From Nitrosomonas stercoris (GTDB lineage: Bacteria; Pseudomonadota; Gammaproteobacteria; Burkholderiales; Nitrosomonadaceae): a stretch of DNA of 64,000 nt. The stretch is taken from positions 1-64,000 of the forward strand of contig AP019755.1 of the NCBI GenBank assembly GCA_006742785.1. Direction: 5' to 3'. Of this stretch, positions 7,991 through 14,182 are shown piece by piece. A program made the translations under genes and the position numbers. Each line of letters opens with the position of its first letter. Within the stretch, counting starts at the first letter, position 1. The notes under the pieces are model-generated. The model saw nothing but the letters and a program-made list of their open reading frames with translations, was not told the DNA's origin and made no database searches.

Positions 7991-8754
7991 GATGTTTCGC
8001 TTTCTGGTAGTGGCTGGGGAGCAATGGCGATGGATGAAAGATCGGTGGCCTCGTCGATGACGTGGCCGGCCGCTTTCCGTTCGGAATAGCGGTCTGTCAG
8101 TGCTTCACGGTGCGGCCGTACCAGCGCCGTGAAGCGCACCAGTTCTTCCATCACATCGGCTATTCGGTCGTAGTACGGCGAGGGCTTCATGCGGCCCGCC
8201 GCGTCGAACTCTTGGAACGCTTTGGCGATACTCGACTGGTTCGGAATGGTGAACATTCGCATCCAGCGGCCGAGCAGACGCAAGGTGTTCACGGCGTTGA
8301 AGCTCTGCGAGCCGCCGGATACCTGCATCACGGCCAGGGTGCGGCCTTGGGTCGGCCGGATGCCGGCCATTTCAAGCGGCAGATGGTCAATCTGCGCCTT
8401 CATGACACTGGTAATCTGACCGTGGCGTTCCGGGCTGCACCAGACTTGTCCCTCTGACCACTCGGACAGGGCGCGCAGCTCCTTGACGGCCGGGTGATCG
8501 TCGCTTTGCACTTGATCGGGCAACGGCAAATCGGACGGGTCGAAGATGCGTGTTTCTGCGCCAAAGAATTGCAGCAGCCGGGCCGCTTCCTCGACGGCCA
8601 GCCGTGAGAACGAGCGGGCGCGCAGCGAGCCATACAGCAGCAGGATACGCACCGGCGGGGCGTCGGGTGCCAGCCCGAGCGCCGGGCGCTCGATGGCAAA
8701 GGATTTGTCCAAAGCGGGCAAAGAATCGGGGTCGGAAAGATGGCGAAGTCTCAT
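7987..8754 (-). CDS. arsH: ArsH, NADPH-dependent flavin/organoarsenical reductase or oxidase
   Basis: This 255-residue flavodoxin-like protein is of the ArsH family, which acts on trivalent methylarsenicals and quinones using FMN and NADPH. The FMN phosphate loop is [11 protein letters not shown], with [20 protein letters not shown] and the [13 protein letters not shown] motif following. I chose the ATG at 8754, which overlaps the arsR stop (ATGA) exactly as the later genes overlap each other; an upstream in-frame ATG at 8796 lies inside arsR. Length fits the family. Confidence 0.92.
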
Positions 8755-9083
8755 GCCAACACCTTCCCGGCTTCCGTGGTGCAAGACAGGTTGCACACCT
8801 GGCCGCCGCAGCAGTTTTCCGTGAGAAAGGCCACCAGGTTAGTGGCCGTCGAAAAGTTCGCCTCGTAGATCACAAATCGGCCTTCTTGCCGCGACGTGAC
8901 CATGCCGGCGTGTGCCAGCTCTTTCAGGTGGAAGGATAGCGAAGACGGCGGGATGCCGGCCGCTTCGCTGATTTTTCCGGCGGCCATGCCGGCGGGGCCG
9001 GCCTGGACGAGAAGCCGGAACACCGCGAGGCGCGATTCTTGAGCGATGGCCGCCAGGGCGGCTACAGCATTTATCGTTTCCAT
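8751..9083 (-). CDS. arsR: ArsR, arsenic-responsive winged-helix repressor
   Basis: This 110-residue ArsR/SmtB family repressor is first in the arsenic operon and should release its operator when it binds arsenite. The winged-helix core is [15 protein letters not shown] with the wing RFVIYEANF. There is no CxC in the recognition helix; instead the C-terminus carries [12 protein letters not shown], a Cys cluster used by the Acidithiobacillus/Corynebacterium type of ArsR. There is no Shine-Dalgarno before the ATG, and the predicted promoter places the transcript start almost on the ATG. Confidence 0.94.
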   Translation of the reverse strand: METINAVAALAAIAQESRLAVFRLLVQAGPAGMAAGKISEAAGIPPSSLSFHLKELAHAGMVTSRQEGRFVIYEANFSTATNLVAFLTENCCGGQVCNLSCTTEAGKVLA

Positions 9084-9118
9084 GTTTCAATAATAGTCGA
9101 AATATGGAGTGTGCTCAA
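9083..9118 (-). promoter_or_regulatory. arsR operon promoter with overlapping operator
   Basis: On the minus strand TTGAGC (9118-9113), a 17-base spacer and TATTAT (9095-9090) form a good sigma-70 promoter. The expected start is about seven bases on, at or beside the arsR ATG, so the mRNA may be leaderless. The TTC/GAA-flanked stretch over the -10 box is a plausible ArsR site. Confidence 0.6.
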
Positions 9119-9230
9119 TAGCTCATTTAAGCTGTAAAAATGAGCTAGGCGCATTTAGATCGATATGTGATAAATTGGCCTGCCAGTTTAAGATGGGTGC
9201 ATTTGAGTATGCCCAAAGGAGCCCGCAAGT
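9119..9230. other. Intergenic region with perfect inverted repeat, candidate res site
   Basis: TAGCTCATTT (9119-9128) and AAATGAGCTA (9138-9147) form a perfect 10-base inverted repeat with 9-base spacing. Further related words, GCATTTAGA and GCATTTGAG, follow near 9151 and 9199. The region sits between divergent arsR and the resolvase gene, where Tn3-type resolvases have their recombination site and repress their own promoter. Confidence 0.5.
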
Positions 9231-9968
9231 ATGCGCAGGACGAAGCCAGTAGCCGCGCCGATGGTGGCGCGGGTCTATCTGCGCGTCAGCACCGACGCGC
9301 AGGACTTGGAACGCCAAGAGGCGATCACTACGGCCGCGAAGGCCGCCGGCTACTACGTCGCCGGCATCTACCGTGAGAAGGCATCCGGCGCACGCGCCGA
9401 CCGGCCTGAGCTGCTGCGCATGATCGGCGACCTACAGCCCGGCGAGGTGGTCATTGCCGAGAAGATCGACCGCATCAGCCGCCTACCTTTGCCCGAGGCC
9501 GAGCGCCTGGTGGCCTCGATACAGGCCAAAGGCGCACGCCTGGCCGTCCCTGGCGTGGTCGATCTATCCGACCTGGCGGCCGAGGCCCAGGGCGTCGCCA
9601 AGATCGTGCTGGAAGCCGTGCAGATCATGCTTTTTCGCCTGGCCTTGCAGATGGCCCGCGACGACTACGAGGACAGGCGCGAACGCCAGCGCCAAGGCAT
9701 TGAGTTGGCCCGCCAGGCCGGGCGGTACAAGGGCCGCCGTGCTGATCCGAAGCGCCGCGCCCAAGTTGTCGCGCTGCGCAAGTCCGGCTACAGCATCAAC
9801 AAGACCGCCGAGCTGGCCGGGTACAGTGCGGCCCAGGTGAAACGGATATGGGCCGAGGTCAGCCAGGCCGAAGCGAAGCAGCACGGCGCGTTCGTGGAGG
9901 ACGCATTGACGGAAGCCGATGCCCTGGCCGCTGTCGGCCAGGATGAGCGCCAGGAGGAAAGGGCATGA
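9231..9968 (+). CDS. resG: Serine site-specific recombinase (resolvase family)
   Basis: This 245-residue resolvase/invertase-type recombinase resolves cointegrates or multimers at a res site. The catalytic Ser is in YLRVSTDAQ (near residue 20), with the E-helix region IAEKIDRISRLPLPEAERL and the C-terminal helix-turn-helix KSGYSINKTAELAGYS (about 187-202). AAGGAG 8 bases upstream fixes the ATG at 9231. It resembles resolvases of IncP-type plasmids and the GIsul2 gene named resG (memory). A candidate res site lies directly upstream. The following ORF overlaps its stop by 4 bases. Confidence 0.88.
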   Translation: MRRTKPVAAPMVARVYLRVSTDAQDLERQEAITTAAKAAGYYVAGIYREKASGARADRPELLRMIGDLQPGEVVIAEKIDRISRLPLPEAERLVASIQAKGARLAVPGVVDLSDLAAEAQGVAKIVLEAVQIMLFRLALQMARDDYEDRRERQRQGIELARQAGRYKGRRADPKRRAQVVALRKSGYSINKTAELAGYSAAQVKRIWAEVSQAEAKQHGAFVEDALTEADALAAVGQDERQEERA

Positions 9969-10189
9969 AGAAGCCGAACCAAGACGACGAGCCGTTTTTC
10001 ATCACCGAGGAGATTGCGGCCGAAATGATCGCCGGCGGCTATGAGTTCGAGCTGCCGCCCATTCCTTGCACCATCCGCCTACGCGACGTGCTGGAGCGCA
10101 TGACCGATGCTGAGCTAGCATTGCAGCCGGGCGAGATCGCCGACCAGGAGCGTGAACGCTGCCGGCGCAAGCCGTGTTCAACCTCATGA
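9965..10189 (+). CDS. Hypothetical protein coupled to the resolvase gene, possibly 3'-truncated
   Basis: This 74-residue acidic protein starts in an ATGA overlap with the resolvase gene. FFITEEIAAEMIAGGYEFELPP and TIRLRDVLERMTDAELALQP look like genuine helical coding sequence. The last eight or so residues (CRRKPCSTS) are out of character and end just before the att-like end at 10196, so the 3' part may have been replaced at the junction. I do not recognise a family. Confidence 0.6.
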   Translation: MKKPNQDDEPFFITEEIAAEMIAGGYEFELPPIPCTIRLRDVLERMTDAELALQPGEIADQERERCRRKPCSTS

Positions 10190-10195
10190 TCTGGT

Positions 10196-10288
10196 CATGG
10201 TATTTTTCATGGCACTGAGCCTGATAGTTCTTGCAAATTGTTGTCACTAAAGGGTTTTGTGTGCTTGTTTACAATCGAGTGGGAGTGA
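10196..10288 (+). other. Internal att-like site: second copy of the element end plus guaA tail
   Basis: CATGGTATTTTTCATGG (10196-10212) is followed, 68 bases from its start, by CTTGTTT and ACAATCGAGTGGGAGTGA (10271-10288), which reads T-I-E-W-E-stop, the GuaA C-terminus. The right end at 13488-13580 has the same arm, the same 68-base offset and the same core with different third-codon bases. The sequence between arm and core is unrelated in the two copies. It therefore looks like the attR of a different or earlier insertion, kept inside the present element. Confidence 0.7.
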
Positions 10289-10362
10289 CGGGCACTGGCT
10301 GGCAATGTCTAGCAACGGCAGGCATTTCGGCTGAGGGTAAAAGAACTTTCCGCTAAGCGATA

Positions 10363-10382
10363 GACTGTATGTAAACACAGTA
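10363..10382 (+). promoter_or_regulatory. LexA-box-like operator upstream of the ISCR2 transposase
   Basis: GACTGTATGTAAACACAGTA holds CTGT (10365-10368), eight bases, then ACAG (10377-10380), the enterobacterial SOS box consensus. It lies 20 bases before the transposase ATG. Binding is not shown; the match is by sequence only. Confidence 0.45.
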
Positions 10383-10399
10383 TTGCAAGGACGCGGAAC

Positions 10400-11893
10400 A
10401 TGCCTCATGTGGCGGCCAGGACGGCCAGCCGGGATCGGGATACTGGTCGTTACCAGAGCCACCGACCCGAGCAAACCCTTCTCTATCAGATCGTTGACGA
10501 GTATTACCCGGCATTCGCTGCGCTTATGGCAGAGCAGGGAAAGGAATTGCCGGGCTATGTGCAACGGGAATTTGAAGAATTTCTCCAATGCGGGCGGCTG
10601 GAGCATGGCTTTCTACGGGTTCGCTGCGAGTCTTGCCACGCCGAGCACCTGGTCGCTTTCAGCTGTAAGCGTCGCGGTTTCTGCCCGAGCTGTGGGGCGC
10701 GGCGGATGGCCGAAAGTGCCGCCTTGCTGGTTGATGAAGTACTGCCTGAACAACCCATGCGTCAGTGGGTGTTGAGCTTCCCGTTTCAGCTGCGTTTCCT
10801 GTTTGCCAGCCGGCCCGAGATCATGGGGTGGGTGCTGGGCATCGTTTACCGCGTCATTGCCACGCACCTGGTCAAGAAAGCGGGCCATACCCACCAAGTG
10901 GCCAAGACGGGCGCGGTCACCCTGATCCAGCGTTTTGGATCGGCGCTCAATCTGAATGTTCACTTCCACATGCTGTTTCTCGACGGTGTGTATGTCGAGC
11001 AATCCCACGGCTCAGCGCGTTTCCGCTGGGTCAAGGCGCCGACCAGCCCAGAGCTCACCCAGCTGACGCACACCATCGCCCACCGGGTGGGTCGCTATCT
11101 GGAACGGCAAGGCCTGCTGGAACGGGATGTCGAAAACAGCTATCTGGCCTCGGATGCGGTGGATGACGACCCGATGACACCCCTGCTGGGGCACTCGATC
11201 ACTTACCGTATCGCTGTCGGTTCACAGGCGGGGCGAAAGGTGTTCACTTTGCAAACTCTGCCGACCAGTGGTGATCCGTTCGGTGACGGGATTGGCAAGG
11301 TAGCCGGGTCCAGCCTGCACGCCGGCGTGGCGGCCAGGGCCGATGAACGCAAGAAGCTCGAACGGCTGTGCCGGTACATCAGCCGCCCGGCGGTATCCGA
11401 GAAGCGGCTGTCGTTAACACGAGGCGGCAACGTGCGCTACCAGCTCAAGACGCCGTACCGGGACGGCACCACGCACGTCATTTTCGAACCATTGGATTTC
11501 ATTGCAAGGCTGGCCGCCCTGGTACCGAAGCCCAGAGTCAACCTAACCCGCTTCCACGGGGTGTTCGCACCCAACAGTCGGCACCGGGCGTTGGTCACGC
11601 CGGCAAAACGGGGCAGGGGCAACAAGGTCAGGGTGGCTGATGAACCGGCAACACCAGCACAACGGCGAGCGTCGATGACATGGGCGCAACGGCTCAAGCG
11701 TGTTTTCAATATCGACATCGAGACCTGCAGCGGCTGCGGCGGCGCCATGAAAGTCATCGCCTGCATTGAAGACCCTATAGTGATCAAGCAGATCCTTGAT
11801 CACCTGAAGCACAAAGCCGAAACCAGCGGGACCAGGGCGTTACCCGAAAGCCGGGCGCCACCGGCTGAGCTGCTCCTGGGTCTGTTTGACTGA
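10400..11893 (+). CDS. ISCR2 transposase, IS91/Y2-type rolling-circle
   Basis: This 497-residue HUH transposase of the IS91 family is recognisably that of ISCR2. The N-terminal zinc ribbon is CESCHAEHLVAFSCKRRGFCPSC (cysteines near 75-97), the HUH pair is NVHFHMLFLDGVY (near residue 190), and a second Cys pair lies in CSGCGGAMKVIA near 440. Tyrosines for strand transfer lie in the LCRYISRPAV and VRYQLKTPYRDG region. Length is full, so it may be active. The gene is convergent with glmM' and sul2. Confidence 0.93.
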   Translation: MPHVAARTASRDRDTGRYQSHRPEQTLLYQIVDEYYPAFAALMAEQGKELPGYVQREFEEFLQCGRLEHGFLRVRCESCHAEHLVAFSCKRRGFCPSCGARRMAESAALLVDEVLPEQPMRQWVLSFPFQLRFLFASRPEIMGWVLGIVYRVIATHLVKKAGHTHQVAKTGAVTLIQRFGSALNLNVHFHMLFLDGVYVEQSHGSARFRWVKAPTSPELTQLTHTIAHRVGRYLERQGLLERDVENSYLASDAVDDDPMTPLLGHSITYRIAVGSQAGRKVFTLQTLPTSGDPFGDGIGKVAGSSLHAGVAARADERKKLERLCRYISRPAVSEKRLSLTRGGNVRYQLKTPYRDGTTHVIFEPLDFIARLAALVPKPRVNLTRFHGVFAPNSRHRALVTPAKRGRGNKVRVADEPATPAQRRASMTWAQRLKRVFNIDIETCSGCGGAMKVIACIEDPIVIKQILDHLKHKAETSGTRALPESRAPPAELLLGLFD

Positions 11894-12128
11894 CGAGCCT
11901 GAAGGCCAACGATACCAATCAAAATGCTGCGTTCACAGCGCCGCGGCAGGGATCCGCCGTGCTGGTTGTCGGAAAAGGAGCCGCTAGTGGGAAAGAGGAG
12001 GGTAAATTTTCAGCGTTGCTGGCTCCCCGTCAGCCGGATTGGGTTGCATCGCAGGGGTGTCGAAAGAGTCAACTGCGGTCCAAAGCTGTTGGACTTGGGT
12101 GAAAAGGGCGTTTATTCTTCCTATACGT

Positions 12129-12371
12129 TGTCGGCAGCGGGCCAAAAAGGAATACGTCCATGCCCATCGAGGTGAAACCGGCTGTGAGCGCGGGTTCAAG
12201 CATATAGCCCGACAGGCGCGTATCCTTGCCGATCACGACACGATGGCGGTGGTCACCGCGACGAAAGACACGGCCAGCCGCCATGCCGACGCGCAAGGCG
12301 GTTTCCGCCGTCATCGCGCCTTCGTTGGCTTTGCCACGAATACCGTCTGTGCCGAAATATTTGCGCACCAT
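12129..12371 (-). pseudogene. glmM: glmM 5' fragment (phosphoglucosamine mutase)
   Basis: From ATG 12371 the frame reads [18 protein letters not shown], the start of GlmM, and continues colinearly to FGPLPT (about residue 81), where homology stops and ISCR2 sequence takes over. The active-site serine loop comes later in the protein, so the fragment is non-functional. It lies directly downstream of sul2 on the same strand, the folP-glmM order of chromosomes, and marks the piece of donor chromosome from which ISCR2 captured sul2. This fragment is a known companion of sul2. Confidence 0.92.
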
Positions 12372-12457
12372 AAGGTCGATTATCCTGTCGTCGGGTCGCC
12401 CTCAAAGGGGACATGCCTGCTGAACCGCGAATATAGAGAAATATCCCGAATGTGCAG

Positions 12458-13273
12458 TTAACGAATTCTTGCGGTTTCTTTCAGCGCCGCCAATACCGCC
12501 AGCCCGTCGCGCAAGGGGCGCGGCTCGTGTGTGCGGATGAAGTCAGCTCCACCTGCGGCGGCGGCAAGCTCTGCAGCGAGTGTCGCGGCCCCGACATCCC
12601 CCGGACCACGGCCTGTGAGCGCGCGCAGAAAGGATTTGCGCGAAACAGACAGAAGCACCGGCAAATCGAAGCGCAGCCGCAATTCATCGAACCGCGCCAG
12701 CACCGAGAGCGAGGTTTCGGGAGCAGCCCCCAGAAAAAACCCCATGCCGGGATCAAGGACAAGGCGGTTGCGTTTGATACCGGCACCCGTCAGCGCCGCG
12801 ATGCGCGCGTCAAAGAACGCCGCAATGTGATCCATGATGTCGCCAGCGGGTGCCTCGCGCCGATCTGCCTGCCCGTCTTGCACCGAATGCATAACGACGA
12901 GTTTGGCAGATGATTTCGCCAATTGCGGATAGAACGCAGCGTCTGGAAAACCGCGAATATCATTGAGATAGGCCACACCACGCGACAAGGCATAGGCTTG
13001 CGTCGCGGGTTGATAACTGTCGAGCGAGACGGGAATGCCATCTGCCTTGAGCGCGTCCAGCACCGGCGCGATACGCGCGATTTCTGTGTCGGACGAAACA
13101 GGCGCGGCGTCGGGATTGCTGGATGCCGGACCGAGGTCGATCACATCTGCCCCCTCGGCCATCAGCTTACGCGCCTGCGCAATGGCTGCGTCTGGCGCCA
13201 GATACCGGCCTCCATCGGAGAAACTGTCCGAGGTTATGTTGACGATGCCGAAAATGATGAGCGATTTATTCAT
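12458..13273 (-). CDS. sul2: Sul2, sulfonamide-resistant dihydropteroate synthase
   Basis: This 271-residue folP-family enzyme matches Sul2 as I know it from end to end. It condenses p-aminobenzoate with dihydropterin pyrophosphate and is insensitive to sulfonamides. Motifs are GIVNITSDSFSDGG (residues 9-22, pterin/pyrophosphate loop), DLGPASSNP, LDSYQP, LNDIRG, DPGMGFF and SVSRKSF. The length is exactly that of Sul2. It sits next to glmM' and ISCR2 and 215 bases from the island end. Confidence 0.97.
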   Translation of the reverse strand: MNKSLIIFGIVNITSDSFSDGGRYLAPDAAIAQARKLMAEGADVIDLGPASSNPDAAPVSSDTEIARIAPVLDALKADGIPVSLDSYQPATQAYALSRGVAYLNDIRGFPDAAFYPQLAKSSAKLVVMHSVQDGQADRREAPAGDIMDHIAAFFDARIAALTGAGIKRNRLVLDPGMGFFLGAAPETSLSVLARFDELRLRFDLPVLLSVSRKSFLRALTGRGPGDVGAATLAAELAAAAGGADFIRTHEPRPLRDGLAVLAALKETARIR

Positions 13274-13487
13274 GGGGGCTTCTATAATAATAATAATCGA
13301 GCATGAGTCTCATACGGATGCTCGGGTCGAAAGGGAATCCCCAGGCGAGTAACCTGTTTGCGGTGATCCATTAGCTGCAGGAGCAGAAGAGCATACATCT
13401 GGAAGCAAAGCCAGGAAAGCGGCCTATGGAGCTGTGCGGCAGCGCTCAGTAGGCAATTTTTCAAAATATTGTTAAGCCTTTTCTGAG
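13274..13487. other. Upstream region of sul2
   Basis: No gene is supported. A run of TAA/ATT triplets (13282-13297) lies where the sul2 -10 region should be, and CGAGCAT (13298-13304) pairs with ATGCTCG (13318-13324). The rest shows no clear coding or repeat structure up to the element end. Confidence 0.5.
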
Positions 13488-13580
13488 CATGGTATTTTTC
13501 ATGGTATTACCAATTAGCAGGAAAATAAGCCATTGAATATAAAAGATAAAAATGTCTTGTTTACAATAGAGTGGGAATGA
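13488..13580 (+). other. attR: attR: right end of the element with guaA 3'-end core
   Basis: CATGGTATTTTTCATGG (13488-13504) is the inner arm. ACAATAGAGTGGGAATGA (13563-13580) encodes T-I-E-W-E-stop, the conserved C-terminus of GMP synthase, and would be the duplicated core left by an integrase that targets guaA. Codon choice (ATA, GAA) is AT-rich like the local chromosome. Downstream sequence should be the natural guaA flank. The complete guaA copy would be beyond the left end of the island. Confidence 0.8.
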
Positions 13581-13705
13581 TCAAACACCAGATAACAGCT
13601 GATCTACACGATACAATCTAAGAATGCTTAAATCACGTACGAATTGCACATAGTTTTTATTATTGATTCGCTTTGCCATGCCGTAGCTTAATAGGCTGAT
13701 AACTC

Positions 13706-14143
13706 TTACTGCCAACCAGTTACTTCATAGCCTTTATCTCGCAGACAACGGTTTACGAAATTCGTATAGGCGGAAGACGGTTGTGCAGTGCCGGAACCAA
13801 ACATGGCTGACAACAAACCATAAGTGGCACCACTAGCAGCACCAACCATAGCGCCACGCCCAGCAGAGCCGGCAATTGCTCCCCCCACTGCGCCACTGGC
13901 AGCACCCGCACCTGCGCCAACAGCTGTTCTTCTGGCGGTATTGCCGGCGGTACCACTTCCTTCTCTGGCACCAGATGATTCAGCCAGTTGTCTACATTCC
14001 CTGATATCTTGGTCTGCAACCATTTTGCCAACCGATTGATAATACGCATTGGGATATAAAACAGGCTGGTAGCTGGCGCAGGCAGATAAGCCCAGCAGCA
14101 CAACGCCCACCCCGATTATTATTTTTCCTGATTTATATGGCAT
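13706..14143 (-). CDS. Glycine-zipper outer-membrane lipoprotein
   Basis: This 145-residue lipoprotein has a signal peptide ending in LSAC (lipidated Cys22). Residues about 72-112 form a Gly/Ala-rich glycine-zipper segment (GAGAGAASGAVGGAIAGSAG) able to insert in membranes, followed by a short tail with FVNRCLRDKGYEVTGW, a motif common in small envelope lipoproteins. Function is unknown; related proteins are stress-linked envelope components. First chromosomal gene beyond the island. It has the lower-GC composition of the chromosome. Confidence 0.85.
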   Translation of the reverse strand: MPYKSGKIIIGVGVVLLGLSACASYQPVLYPNAYYQSVGKMVADQDIRECRQLAESSGAREGSGTAGNTARRTAVGAGAGAASGAVGGAIAGSAGRGAMVGAASGATYGLLSAMFGSGTAQPSSAYTNFVNRCLRDKGYEVTGWQ

Positions 14144-14182
14144 AAATAGTCCTCCCTTATTCTTTCAAGATTGAAAAAACAG

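Larger units (their letters stand above)
10289..12128 (+). mobile_element. ISCR2 (IS91-like rolling-circle element)
   Basis: The element contains a single HUH-type transposase gene. The left limit is taken as the base after the internal guaA tail, the right limit as the point where glmM homology begins on the other strand (near 12128). Both are approximate, because oriIS and terIS could not be placed by eye. IS91-like elements move by rolling circle and drag neighbouring DNA along, which explains the adjacent glmM fragment and sul2. Confidence 0.8.
1..13580. mobile_element. GIsul2-like integrative element, right part, inserted at the 3' end of guaA
   Basis: A GC-rich block of plasmid-type genes ends abruptly at a sequence encoding the GuaA C-terminus (T-I-E-W-E-stop, 13563-13580), after which base composition and gene content become ordinary chromosome. 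The contents (IncQ-like rep genes, IncP-like oriT, trbJKL, ars operon, serine resolvase, ISCR2, sul2) match the published GIsul2 island as I remember it. guaA is an established island integration hotspot. The integrase and left end would lie before base 1 and are not seen. The left boundary given here is only the window edge. Confidence 0.85.

Noticed and set aside
7987..8796. ArsH start at 8796
   Set aside because: It lies inside arsR; ATG 8754 forms the ATGA overlap seen at every other junction of the operon.
12039..13352. Several plus-strand ORFs of 65-153 codons
   Set aside because: They are antisense to glmM' and sul2 and have no independent coding signs.
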